A stretch of 16,540 bases of DNA from Candidatus Hodarchaeota archaeon (GCA_016840025.1 JAEOTF010000126.1:1-16540), one strand, 5' to 3'. Positions 7,601 through 14,755 are shown, numbered from the stretch's first letter. Notes: generated by a model from the sequence alone, not told the origin. Translations and numbers: made by a program.

Positions 7601-9138
7601 TTTAAACTTTTTAGTAATTGAAAAGCTCTCTCATGATCAAAATCAACAACTGTTTGATGAATAGGCATCCCAATAAGTTCTTCTTGCGTATATCCTAACA
7701 TATCTGCCGCCTTTTGGTTAACATCAATATAGGGAAATCCTTTTTCCCAACTAATGAGAAAAACAGCGTCGTTATTTTGGTTAAAAAGTGAACGATAGCG
7801 ACTTTCTCTCTCCTTTAGGGCTTCTTCCATTCTGTTGCGATCTCTAATGTCTCGTACTATACTTTGAATGAAGAGAGGCTCTCCCTCTTCATTTCGTATC
7901 AGCGAAACATTGATCTCCACTTGAATTTCTGTACTATCATTTTTACGAAAGGTTCGATAATAGAGTGGGAGTTTCTCACCTTTTAACATAAGATCTAGAT
8001 TTTGAAGGCTACTTTCATACTCTGCTGGTACCACAACTTGACTAATAGACATTCCTAATAATTCATGACGCTCATAACCGAGTAGCTCAGCAGCTTTTTG
8101 GTTTACATCAATATTTTTCATATCTAAACCTTTGATAAAAATAGCATCATTGGATTGGTCAAAAAGTGAACGATAATAGAGCTCTTTTTCACGTAAGGTT
8201 TCTTCAATTTGTTTACGCCCACTAATATCGCGGACAATTGTCTGCATATATTGTGGGTTTTCTTCACTATCTCTAACAAGCATCACATTGATCTCTGCTG
8301 GAAATTCCGTCCCATCACTTTTACGAAATATTCTTTGATAAATTGGGATATTTTCACCCTTAATCAGTCTTTCCAACTTATCTTGACTTGATTCATGATC
8401 ATAATCAACTACTGTTTGTTTAACTGGTTTTCCAATAAGTTCTTCACACTTATACCCGAGTAAATCCCCTGCCTTTTGATTAAGATCACGAGTATTCCCA
8501 TCTAAATTGATAAGAAAAATAGCGTCATTGGATTGTTCAAAGAGAGCGCGATAACAGAGTTCTTTTTCTTGTAATTCCTTCTCTGCCTCCCTATGTGCTA
8601 GGGCGCTCCCTATAATCGCTGTACAAACTCGAAGAATCCGTACATCTTCTTCAGCCCAATTACGAGGCTGATTTATTACACTTATCCCTAAAAATCCTGA
8701 AATTTCTAAACGAAAATAGAGAGGGAAGATAATAAATGCCCCAACGTTATATTTTTCACAATATTCTCGTTCAGCACGTGCTTCGTGGTCTAACTTCTTC
8801 GTATCTTGGATACAGAACCATTCTTGTGTCTTTAAACGCTTGTACCACCATGGAAATTTATCACGAGTTAAGTTCTGCATCATAATTTTGATAGATTGGG
8901 TACCAGGGGAACACCACTCATGAGTATTGGACATTTTTGTATTATTATCATGATAATGATAGATATAGACTCTATCGGCTTCCATTAGAGCCCCAATTTC
9001 CGCAAGAGTGGTACTAATTGCTTCATCAAAATTAGTAAAAGCGGTAAAACGAGTAGAAATGTCGCTTAAAACCCTCTCAATCTTTAACCGTTGATGAAGT
9101 GCCTCTTCCAATTTCTTGCACTCGGTGCTTTCACTCAT
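4612..9138 (-). CDS. Giant GAF + nine-PAS sensor with a degenerate, truncated histidine-kinase end
   Basis: The protein has 1508 residues, no signal peptide and no membrane helices, so it is a cytosolic sensor. Order by eye: GAF domain about 20-185; PAS domains about 194-312, 320-437, 446-563, 575-690, 715-832, 858-973, 988-1105, 1146-1293 and 1304-1421; helical DHp-like segment about 1436-1504. PAS repeats 1-3 resemble each other (N-D-A-I/V-F-L-I ... I-V-R-D-I), and repeats 5, 6, 7 and 9 form a second related set, so the gene grew by internal duplication. The eighth is the odd one. The end resembles the DHp helices of phytochrome-like kinases, where S-H-D-L-K-x-x-L-R-G carries the phosphorylated His. 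Here residue 1450 is Gln (codon CAA at 4791-4789). The protein stops right after the second helix, with no ATP-binding N/G-box domain, and only 80 bp of DNA before the convergent M20 gene. It cannot be a normal kinase. It may dimerise with, or modulate, another kinase (inference). Confidence 0.88.
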   Translation of the reverse strand: MSESTECKKLEEALHQRLKIERVLSDISTRFTAFTNFDEAISTTLAEIGALMEADRVYIYHYHDNNTKMSNTHEWCSPGTQSIKIMMQNLTRDKFPWWYKRLKTQEWFCIQDTKKLDHEARAEREYCEKYNVGAFIIFPLYFRLEISGFLGISVINQPRNWAEEDVRILRVCTAIIGSALAHREAEKELQEKELCYRALFEQSNDAIFLINLDGNTRDLNQKAGDLLGYKCEELIGKPVKQTVVDYDHESSQDKLERLIKGENIPIYQRIFRKSDGTEFPAEINVMLVRDSEENPQYMQTIVRDISGRKQIEETLREKELYYRSLFDQSNDAIFIKGLDMKNIDVNQKAAELLGYERHELLGMSISQVVVPAEYESSLQNLDLMLKGEKLPLYYRTFRKNDSTEIQVEINVSLIRNEEGEPLFIQSIVRDIRDRNRMEEALKERESRYRSLFNQNNDAVFLISWEKGFPYIDVNQKAADMLGYTQEELIGMPIHQTVVDFDHERAFQLLKSLKIGETIPIYERRFRRKDGTEFIGEVALMVVKDSKGNPLYSQSIVRDITERSQAEAALNVSEAKYRTILESIEDGYYEVDLAGNLTFFNASMCTILGYPSDELLGTNNRDYMDEKNAKKVFKLFNDVYRTRKPVRGIDWEFIRKDGTKRYLEVSVSLIYDSTNVPIGFRGIGRDITEQKRAKEKLTLLHELERINVELRENEEKFRVLAESSSVGLVIFQNYQIKYVNKALLQLIGYSKEEALGWSASDIFKPIYPEDIAFVKKQLLKRQSSDENVAISRYPLRLITKTNKIKWVEIFSAITTYQGELASIGSIVDITDQKQREEDNKLLLEKLEWSNAALSESEEKFRLLAESALVGIAIFQENAISYVNDALTRISGYPKDEIACWTTNDLFKMIHPDDLPYVKDQMLKKQAEEIGKVVSRYQCRIFTKTKELRWIEVHSRTIFYQSNSAILITVIDNTERREAESKLQESEQKFRSLAESSLIGIAILQENQLKYINNTMVKILGRPKKKVIHWTTNDILKIIHPDDLSFATKQMRMKQTGEKIGVVPRYHFRLMMPSNEIKWVEIFSKTINYQGKPAVLASIIDITGRKKVEAKVKSSEQKYRESEHRYRQLFEESQSSEQKYRESEHRYRQLFEESPISLWEEDFSAVKHYLNSLQNRGITDFREYFEIHPEEVIKCASLIKIIDINPATMQLYGANHREELLTNLNTIFGEESYSVFENELIAIAEGHTSFETEGINYTLQGKRLHIKLEAVVATGYEDTLSKVIISVIDLTEQKQVEKSLRNSEEKFRVLSESSLVGAAIIQENKMIYVNTALSQLSGYTKEEMTNWTTVDILEHTYPDDVSFAKEQLLKLQTGDIVNYAPRFQLRLLSKERAYIWADIFASIINYEDKPAAFITLVDFTNQKKREEDNLRLLQELKRVNADLSEFVKFISQDLKTSLRGIKYIVDWLITDYLDMFDTDGKKRLQLLLEKVIHINDIIQGILGDSSIKRQ
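5682..5807 (-). repeat. 63-bp tandem duplication inside the sensor gene
   Basis: Units at 5682-5744 and 5745-5807 are identical except for one base (T at 5734, C at 5797, a silent GAA/GAG change). Each encodes 21 residues beginning S-S-E-Q-K-Y-R-E-S-E-H-R-Y-R-Q, the signalling helix between PAS 7 and PAS 8. Twenty-one residues are exactly three heptads, so the coiled-coil phase is kept. The near-identity points to a recent duplication. Confidence 0.95.
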
Positions 9139-9630
9139 ATTTCACACATCATTGATAAGCTTCGTCAATAATCAAAATTTATAAGTACATGCAAGTACGT
9201 ACATAAATAGAAATTTTAATGAGCCCTGTCTTCGAGCTGTGGCATTATTATCAAATAGTAGTTATTTTATATTTTTAAATTTGAGTAATTTCTGTTATTG
9301 AAAACTTCCTTACTTCTACTCTCAATTGTGTCTTCTATGAAAAAAAAATTCGCTCGAGTTCCGAAATTATAACTTATTTGATATAGAAATTTCCTTTATA
9401 ACTTATTTTTTTAGTATTTAAAGGTTAAAAAATCTCAAATCTATATTATAAATTAGTTGTTATAGATTACTTATAGCCTTATTTTAACGCTCTTTGTCCC
9501 CATTAGCTATAAAAGAAAAGAAAATCGCGTTTAGGATTTAATTGATTCCGTTTATTATAGACTATCACCGATAATAGACCTAATTCATTGATATAAACGA
9601 AAATATGGGTGTCAATAGAAAAACAATGAC
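9139..9630. other. AT-rich intergenic region without a recognisable gene
   Basis: This 492-bp gap lies between two minus-strand genes. The end near 9139-9205 carries the sensor promoter. The middle is very AT-rich, with a direct repeat TTATAACTTATTT at 9367-9379 and 9396-9408 (29-bp period). The part beyond the CinA-like stop has T-rich minus-strand stretches that could end transcription. I see no credible coding frame or structured RNA. Confidence 0.6.
9177..9184 (-). promoter_or_regulatory. TATA-like box for the sensor gene
   Basis: On the minus strand TTATAAAT lies about 39-46 bases upstream of the ATG at 9138, which would give a short leader of roughly 15 nt. The DNA just upstream (9186-9203) holds GTAC three times, including GTACGTAC, a possible regulatory motif. 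Confidence 0.4.
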
Positions 9631-10245
9631 TCACGAGAGATTATTTTGATTGATAAAATTCTGAAGAAAAACTAATATACGAAGAGCAATCTCTTGACGC
9701 ATATAGAGGCGAGAAAGAGCCTTATTAAGTGATAATTGTGTACTAATTATTTGATCTTGGGTTGCTATAGCGACATAGACTTCTCCAGTGACTTTTTTTG
9801 TTCTCCGTGTTTTTAACTCCGTTGAAGGGAGTAACCCTGTCTCTGCTAAGCCAATTGTTGTAGAATGTTTTTCTTGTACAAATTTTGCTAATTCTTCAGC
9901 AACTTCTAACGATGCTGTTCCAAGGTCACCATGTAGTAACAATTCTGAGGGAATACCTAATTGAATCTTTATTTTTGTATGATATGGAATTATTCCAGAA
10001 ATGAAATAGTGAGAAGCGCCGCTTGAACCTGTTAATAAATCACTCAGTAGGCCACAAGTTGTTAACTCCACAACCGATATTGTTATCTTATTCTGTTGTA
10101 ATAGCGGAACTATTTTCTGGTAAGTAAATTGATGTAGAAGTTCATAACCAATTCCCAAATCTTTGTCCATAGAATGAGGGGGGTCTTTTTTACTAACCTG
10201 TTCTTGAAGTTCTGTTAGAAAATGGATTCGACTAATTCCTTCCAT
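9631..10245 (-). CDS. PncC/CinA C-terminal-like protein (NMN amidohydrolase family) with altered catalytic site
   Basis: The protein has 204 residues, close to stand-alone PncC (about 160-170) plus an N-terminal extension of about 40. The core matches the CinA C-terminal domain: V-V-E-L-T-T-C-G-L-L (58-67), then G-S-S-G-A-S-H-Y-F-I-S-G (73-84) and Y88-H-T-K-I-K93-x-x-L-G-I. PncC deamidates nicotinamide mononucleotide to nicotinate mononucleotide. In active PncC the first motif is A-E-S-C-T-G-G and its Ser is the nucleophile with a Tyr and Lys. Here Leu61 stands where that Ser is expected, while Tyr88 and Lys93 are kept, so activity is doubtful unless T62 or T63 substitutes. The ATG at 10245 overlaps the end of the NadD-like gene by 31 bp, and an internal ATG at 10170 is an alternative start. 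Pairing with a nucleotidylyltransferase supports a role in NAD salvage. Confidence 0.72.
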   Translation of the reverse strand: MEGISRIHFLTELQEQVSKKDPPHSMDKDLGIGYELLHQFTYQKIVPLLQQNKITISVVELTTCGLLSDLLTGSSGASHYFISGIIPYHTKIKIQLGIPSELLLHGDLGTASLEVAEELAKFVQEKHSTTIGLAETGLLPSTELKTRRTKKVTGEVYVAIATQDQIISTQLSLNKALSRLYMRQEIALRILVFLQNFINQNNLS

Positions 10246-11234
10246 CTCCGATTAATTTCTGTTATTTCACCGTGTTGATATTCCTCTATCAACTGTTTTT
10301 GGAGATTATAATTTGTTTCAATTTCTGGAATAATGTTCTTTAGAATCTCAAATGCTATGTTTTGCGATTTATTCGCCATTAAGGTTAAATGAATGACTAA
10401 TTGGACAGCAACCTTGATACTTTGCCATTTTAAACTTTTATTGTATATATTATGGTTTTTTATATAATTTAAGACAGCGGGATGAATCCATTCTTCTTCT
10501 ACAGGGAGATTTTGGGATATTTTATCCCGAATTTGTGTAGCTGAAATAGGTCTTAGCCTATCAGGCATAGTTAAGAATTGAATAGCTGTTTGATAAGAAG
10601 GGACTGAAAAAAACTTGTTTAAATACCTTTCAAACTCATCTTTGAGAAATATATCCTTTCTTCCTGCAACTAAGTAAGCAGCTTCAAAAATGAGGGGAAG
10701 AACATCTTCCAAGGGTTGGGAATAGAAACGTGAATCAAGAATCTTTCTAAACACATCCGTCCCCATTAGAAAAGTGAGAGAATTAAATGATTTAAATGAG
10801 GAGTGGAAACCAGAAATTAAATCGACATAACGGGCAACATTAGAAAAACCTATAGTTACAGGGATGGGAATTGAAGTACCATGTATCAGAGTTTCTAACA
10901 TTGCAATACGATCACCAAACAGTGAATCATGGAGTACATTTGGCTTTTTCTCAACATGAGCGTAGGAAAGAGCAATAAATACATGGAGAGCGTTAGAAGA
11001 TACTTTTTGAGAAAGAATTTCTAGTGCTTGAGTCAGTAATGTGAGATGAGCAGTGGTGGGAGGGTCAAATGAACCCTGCATCACTAAATAATTAATAGGT
11101 TCCTTGAGTAGATCAGCGTAGGGGTGACTAACACTAACTAATGATTCTATTAGAGGACCTTCCGTATTAAAGCGTTTATGAAGCTGTTGTATTTGCCATT
11201 CAATCTGAATTATTCTCTTTAATCGATCAATCAT
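10215..11234 (-). CDS. NadD-like nucleotidylyltransferase (HIGH-type, cytidylyltransferase-like fold)
   Basis: The protein has 339 residues. Landmarks: G54-S-F-D-P-P-T-T-A-H63, a variant of the G-S-F-D-P-x-H/T-x-G-H nucleotide-binding signature; L-M-G-T-D-V-F (156-162), equivalent to the M-G-x-D segment of NadD; and I-S-A-T-Q-I-R (230-236), equivalent to the I-S-S-T-x-I-R phosphate loop. Such enzymes transfer AMP from ATP to nicotinate or nicotinamide mononucleotide to make (deamido-)NAD. NadD proteins are usually about 190-220 residues. This one has a 48-residue helical N-terminal lead and a C-terminal all-helical tail of about 75 residues (265-339) that I do not recognise. The Gly of x-G-H is Ala, so a different nucleotide substrate is possible. 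The 3' end overlaps the PncC-like gene by 31 bp, which suggests coupled translation. It follows the carbonic anhydrase gene by 68 bp from an interval with inverted repeats. Confidence 0.75.
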   Translation of the reverse strand: MIDRLKRIIQIEWQIQQLHKRFNTEGPLIESLVSVSHPYADLLKEPINYLVMQGSFDPPTTAHLTLLTQALEILSQKVSSNALHVFIALSYAHVEKKPNVLHDSLFGDRIAMLETLIHGTSIPIPVTIGFSNVARYVDLISGFHSSFKSFNSLTFLMGTDVFRKILDSRFYSQPLEDVLPLIFEAAYLVAGRKDIFLKDEFERYLNKFFSVPSYQTAIQFLTMPDRLRPISATQIRDKISQNLPVEEEWIHPAVLNYIKNHNIYNKSLKWQSIKVAVQLVIHLTLMANKSQNIAFEILKNIIPEIETNYNLQKQLIEEYQHGEITEINRRWKELVESIF

Positions 11235-11243
11235 ACCGAAGAT

Positions 11244-11280
11244 CTCTCGTTTCTTTGCTCTTAAAATAGAGAGTTAAGAG
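11244..11280. repeat. Nested inverted repeats ahead of the NadD-like gene
   Basis: CTCTTAA (11258-11264) and TTAAGAG (11274-11280) are perfect complements nine bases apart. CTCTC (11244-11248) and GAGAG (11269-11273) form a second pair. On the minus strand a TATA-like ATTTTAAG lies here, about 30 bases before the ATG at 11234, so the repeats could be an operator of an internal promoter or an RNA hairpin between the carbonic anhydrase and NadD-like cistrons. Confidence 0.3.
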
Positions 11281-11302
11281 TTTATTTCTCCAAATAATTA
11301 AT

Positions 11303-12433
11303 TCAGCTGGTATTAAGCCACCACAGAATTTTCTTGATCAAATTGTGAAGAAGAATTATTCTGTTAGGAGACGCATCACAAATTATTGATATTTCAAAGG
11401 TCTTTTCAGCCTTTATCCTTATTTCACAGGTACTGTTGAGCTGTAAAAGTTGTTCAGGAATATCTATTCGATGTAAAAGAGCCCTTTTTGTATTTTCAGG
11501 ATACCCAAGAACAGTAATCCCATCGAATGGTTTTATAATATCAATATTAGTTAAAGGAGACGCTGTTTCTATATTGAATACAATTTTTTTCTCTTTTGAA
11601 AGCTTTCCTTCGCCAAAAATAAGAATTTTACCTTGTTCAAAACCTAAATCCCAGTGAAGAGTATTTAGTGATTCCTGCAAAGGAGACGTAAGTACATAAG
11701 TGTCATGAAAAATCATCTCTGAAAATTCTTGACGAATTTCATCAAAAGCTTCGCTATATGAGGAAGTTAAACTTTGGTCTATTTCATGGGGAGTTACTTG
11801 GAATAACTTTATAAATTTTTTAAATTGATGGTGAATGACATTTACAATAGTCTGAATCCAATTACTTGGAGTAAATTCTTTATCTACATCTATATCTCTG
11901 ATTTTCCCGTTATCAACATTATAAAGTTGGCCGATAACCTTAATCTCTTGGAACAGGGGGTGAGTCCGTAATTTCAGGACATTAATACAAACATTATCAT
12001 AAGGATCTGAAATTTCTAAAAGAGGATTGTCGAAGTCGTGGTTCCGATTTGTTAATCTTTCTAATGTTTGTTTAGGAATTCCCAGTTTCTTTTCAGCATC
12101 ATGCAAAGCATCCTCGACCAAATAACGAACAGTTCCACATTTTGTATGGCCTAAAACTATGACAGTACTTACTCCAAGTTCATGGATTGCTATTATTAAA
12201 GAGCCAATAACATCTTGGGTGACTTGATTCCCCGCATTTCGTAAAATAACAATTTGACCTGGACTTAATCCATATATCTTAAGGGGGTTAATGCGTGTAT
12301 CGATGCAGCAAAGTAATGCAATTTGGAGACGAGGAGATGAAGACAGTCGAGCCAATGAGGAAGGGAAATGTTGATTATATTCTTGATTACCACGTTTTAA
12401 GAGTTCTAGTTTAGAATTATCGGGTGTCATCAT
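11303..12433 (-). CDS. Beta-class carbonic anhydrase with long C-terminal extension
   Basis: The protein has 376 residues from the ATG at 12433. Zinc-site residues of beta carbonic anhydrases are present: C43-I-D45-T-R47 (Cys ligand and Asp-Arg dyad) and H96-T-K-C99-G (His and Cys ligands), with the conserved I-L-R-N-A-G-N between them. This enzyme interconverts CO2 and bicarbonate in the cytosol. Only about the first 195 residues are the known fold. The remaining 180 or so are unrecognised, with a beta-rich final part and a hydrophobic last helix, and a typical beta enzyme ends where they begin. The frame opens further to a TTG at 12451, but that codon lies between the TATA-like box (12457-12464) and the expected transcription start, so an ATG (12433, or the adjacent 12430) is preferred. 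The stop is TGA. Probably first gene of a unit with the NadD- and PncC-like genes. Confidence 0.85.
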   Translation of the reverse strand: MMTPDNSKLELLKRGNQEYNQHFPSSLARLSSSPRLQIALLCCIDTRINPLKIYGLSPGQIVILRNAGNQVTQDVIGSLIIAIHELGVSTVIVLGHTKCGTVRYLVEDALHDAEKKLGIPKQTLERLTNRNHDFDNPLLEISDPYDNVCINVLKLRTHPLFQEIKVIGQLYNVDNGKIRDIDVDKEFTPSNWIQTIVNVIHHQFKKFIKLFQVTPHEIDQSLTSSYSEAFDEIRQEFSEMIFHDTYVLTSPLQESLNTLHWDLGFEQGKILIFGEGKLSKEKKIVFNIETASPLTNIDIIKPFDGITVLGYPENTKRALLHRIDIPEQLLQLNSTCEIRIKAEKTFEISIICDASPNRIILLHNLIKKILWWLNTS

Positions 12434-12456
12434 TAGCAATTCTCTCTTCAAAAATT

Positions 12457-12464
12457 CATATATT
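12457..12464 (-). promoter_or_regulatory. TATA-like box for the carbonic anhydrase gene
   Basis: AATATATG on the minus strand lies 24-31 bases from the ATG at 12433, the spacing of an archaeal leaderless promoter. It argues against the upstream TTG start at 12451. Confidence 0.5.
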
Positions 12465-12841
12465 AAATTATACCAGTATTAGATGATAAAATGAATCAAT
12501 AGATGTGAAAAGTCTTGAATTGACATTTCACCGAATTAAACCACCTATAGCTGTAATTTATCAACCTATTTCTTCTAGTTTATCAATTAATCAAGAAACA
12601 ATTCTCTATTAAATAGTTTTTACCAAGTTTGTAGCAAAAAACATTTCACTAAGAGCATGAGATGAGAAAAAAAAGTCAAAGGCTACTTAAAAAGGTTTTA
12701 GATTTTTATTTCAAATTGGTATTAAAATGAAAAGGAAACCTTTAAACAAAATCTCACTTGCTAAAATACTGAAATACGCATACAATGACTTTATACAAAT
12801 CTACTATTGACCTGCTAAAGTGAAGGGGCGCCGCTAGGTAT
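12465..12841. other. Intergenic region between divergent genes
   Basis: This AT-rich spacer separates the carbonic anhydrase promoter from the methyltransferase-like gene. It holds an 8-bp inverted repeat, AAAGGTTT (12691-12698) with AAACCTTT (12736-12743), and a TATA-like TTTATACA (12790-12797) about 45 bases before the GTG at 12842. The only small frame, 27 codons from the ATG at 12727, has nothing to support it. Confidence 0.5.
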
Positions 12842-13282
12842 GTGAACTTCTGGCGTGTTTAGTTAAAAATCCCAGGAAAAAACTTCGTTTTATTTCTTCT
12901 CTTTCCAATAAATCTCAGAATACCATTTCCTTATAACCTTAGCGGCCTACTTGGAGTTATTGGGGGTTTAGTGCTGAATGCTTAGGCAAATTATAACTTG
13001 CTACGGAGAATCAGTCTAACAGAAAGAGAACCTTTTCATACACCTTCTACACTCGTTGTGGAAGGTCCATTTAAATACAGCAGGAATCCAGTATATTTGT
13101 CAGTTCTTATTCTTTGTATAGGAGCTGGCGTATTTTTAGGTAGTTTAACACTTTTCATTTTCACATTTGTGTTATTTATTATATTCCAATTATGGTTTAT
13201 AAAGTGGGAAGAAAAAAAACTTGAAGAAGCATTTGGAGAAGAATATTTAGCGTTTAAAAGGCAAATAAGAAGATGGTTATAA
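12842..13282 (+). pseudogene. Isoprenylcysteine carboxyl-methyltransferase (ICMT)-family membrane protein with two in-frame TAG codons
   Basis: From the GTG at 12842 the frame runs 146 codons to TAA and is interrupted only by TAG at codon 7 (12860-12862) and codon 48 (12983-12985). Sequence on both sides of each TAG fits the small ICMT/PEMT-like family: L-K-I-P-G then a hydrophobic helix (about 15-22), I-P-F-P-Y, a second helix (about 35-47), then the conserved L-V-V-E-G-P-F-K-Y-S-R-N-P-V-Y (71-85), two hydrophobic segments, and the C-terminal W-E-E (122-124), F-G-E-E-Y (131-135) and R-R-W (143-145). The family methylates isoprenoid- or lipid-like substrates with S-adenosylmethionine in the membrane. 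Trp would suit both amber positions, so G-to-A nonsense changes (TGG to TAG) are the simplest explanation. Amber readthrough is the alternative. Without the TAGs it would have normal length, so decay, if any, is recent. From the TTG at 12998 only the C-terminal 94 residues remain open. Confidence 0.75.
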
Positions 13283-13307
13283 TTAAACAAGAAATAGGAA
13301 CAAATTA

Positions 13308-13424
13308 CATTAACAAAAGGTAAACAGAAATCAAAGTACCCTTTTGCTTAGACTATTTGTTCTCTAACAGGCGGAAGGAAGATTAAATAACCTAACCGCA
13401 GAGATTCACTCTCTTTCGTAGTAG
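13308..13424 (-). pseudogene. Remnant of a second aminotransferase copy
   Basis: Bases 13328-13424 align without gaps to 13911-14007 of the neighbouring aminotransferase gene, with 12 mismatches in 97 (about 88% identical). Weaker similarity continues to about 13308. Read on the minus strand it gives T-T-K-E-S-E-S-L-R-L-G-Y, the PLP-lysine region of the intact gene, then a TAA. It sits immediately 3' of the intact gene in the same orientation, so it is probably what is left of a tandem duplicate. Confidence 0.88.
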
Positions 13425-13432
13425 TTTTTAGA

Positions 13433-14755
13433 TTAAACTGCCTGTAGAAAAGGAAAAGTGGTAACCGATAATGAAGTACGCTCGGAAATAGCTGCAGAAA
13501 GGATGTTTCCTAAATGAGTAATACCCTCTATGATTTCTTCTTCAGTAGAAAGGCTATAGCACAGACGCATACCATTTTTCCTCTGAACTTGGGGTAGTAA
13601 TTTAGATAGGTCATCACTCACTGCATAGCCTGTTAGAGGATAGAAAGCATAGCCTGGGACGTAAAGAACGTCGTTTTTCAATGCAGTACTGATAAACTTC
13701 TTCGTATTAAAATTTTCATCCGCTAGATCGTACCAAACAAAAAAGCCACCATTGGGATCACTTCTAATCCCTGGAGGAAAGCTTTCATCAATTGCCTTTT
13801 TCATAGCTAATGCTCTTTTTCGATAATAACCAACAACATCAGGCAGTACTGAATCTATGTATTTTTCGTAATAGATTTTAGCGATAGCTTGGGTCAATGA
13901 AGGTGAACATAAATCATAGTACCCTTTTGCTTTGACTATTTGTTCTCTAATAGGTGGAGGGAAGATTGAATAGCCCAACCGAAGAGAGCCACTCTCTTTC
14001 GTGGTAGTAGACATATAAGCTACTCGTGCATTATCTTTATCGAACTGTTTTATTGGTTGTAGATCCATAGAGCGATTGAAGCGTATTTCCTTGTAAGCCA
14101 TATCTTCAGCGATTAATAGATCCCATTCTTCAGCTATATTCCAAAGTTGCTGTTTCCTTTTTTCTGATAGTGTTTTTCCTTGAGGATTGTCGGAATAAGG
14201 AATAACATACAAGATTTTCGGAAGACGCTTTAATTGACGGATACACAGCTCGCAGGCCTTTTCAACGGCCTCTGGAATAATTCCCCCTTGATCACTCGGT
14301 ACAGAAATTAAATCGACGCCGAGTTTAGCTGCTGGGCCAAGAAAACCTAGGTATGAAGGACGGGTTACTATAGCAAGGTCACCAGGATTGGTTAAAACAT
14401 CAAGAAATGTATAAAGGGTTTGTTGTGAGCCTGTGGTTATAATAACATCTTGCCAACCTTCTTGTGGATCCAAAGCAACATTCTCCTTACATCGTAACCT
14501 GTCTGCAAGAACACGACGAAGGTCAGGCCATCCTCCTGTCGGACCGTAATCAAAAAGCCAACTTGAGCTGAATTCACCGTGTTTCTGAATTCGGAGTGAT
14601 AATTCTTCAGATATCTCATCTATAATCTCTTTTAGCGCTTTCAATGCTAGAGCGCCCGGTTTACCACCTGCAAAGTACCATTTGGGAGAATAACGTAAAA
14701 GCCGTCGGATTTCAGACTCTGGAATTTTTTCGGTCCATTTTGCGAATTCATACAT
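13433..14755 (-). CDS. PLP-dependent class I/II aminotransferase (LysN/2-aminoadipate aminotransferase-like)
   Basis: The 440-residue protein starts at the ATG 14755. Fold-type-I landmarks are present: Y70-G-P-T-G-G for PLP stacking, D189-N190-P-Q-G, A-E-D218-M-A-Y, and the Schiff-base lysine K253 in S-T-T-T-K-E-S-G-S-L-R-L-G-Y. A late R-L-C-Y-S probably holds the substrate-carboxylate Arg. Residue pattern and size suit the MocR/LysN-like branch that acts on aromatic, branched or aminoadipate substrates; specificity cannot be read. The longest frame starts at a TTG (14788) inside the Lrp gene. The ATG at 14755 is better: it overlaps the Lrp stop by eight bases (ATGTATGA) and has GGAG ten bases upstream, giving translational coupling. 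An aminotransferase coupled to an Lrp regulator suggests that amino-acid level controls both. A decayed partial copy lies just beyond its stop. Confidence 0.88.
   Translation of the reverse strand: MYEFAKWTEKIPESEIRRLLRYSPKWYFAGGKPGALALKALKEIIDEISEELSLRIQKHGEFSSSWLFDYGPTGGWPDLRRVLADRLRCKENVALDPQEGWQDVIITTGSQQTLYTFLDVLTNPGDLAIVTRPSYLGFLGPAAKLGVDLISVPSDQGGIIPEAVEKACELCIRQLKRLPKILYVIPYSDNPQGKTLSEKRKQQLWNIAEEWDLLIAEDMAYKEIRFNRSMDLQPIKQFDKDNARVAYMSTTTKESGSLRLGYSIFPPPIREQIVKAKGYYDLCSPSLTQAIAKIYYEKYIDSVLPDVVGYYRKRALAMKKAIDESFPPGIRSDPNGGFFVWYDLADENFNTKKFISTALKNDVLYVPGYAFYPLTGYAVSDDLSKLLPQVQRKNGMRLCYSLSTEEEIIEGITHLGNILSAAISERTSLSVTTFPFLQAV

Noticed and set aside
9367..9408. TTATAACTTATTT direct repeat as a regulatory array
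   Set aside because: There are only two copies, in very AT-rich DNA far from a start codon; no evidence beyond low complexity.
12434..12451. TTG start of the carbonic anhydrase frame
   Set aside because: It lies upstream of the expected transcription start set by the TATA-like box at 12457-12464; the ATG at 12433 fits better.
12727..12810. 27-codon frame starting MKRKPLNK in the spacer before the ICMT-like gene
   Set aside because: It is short, has no SD and no family, and the TATA-like box of the next gene lies inside it. Chance is the better explanation.
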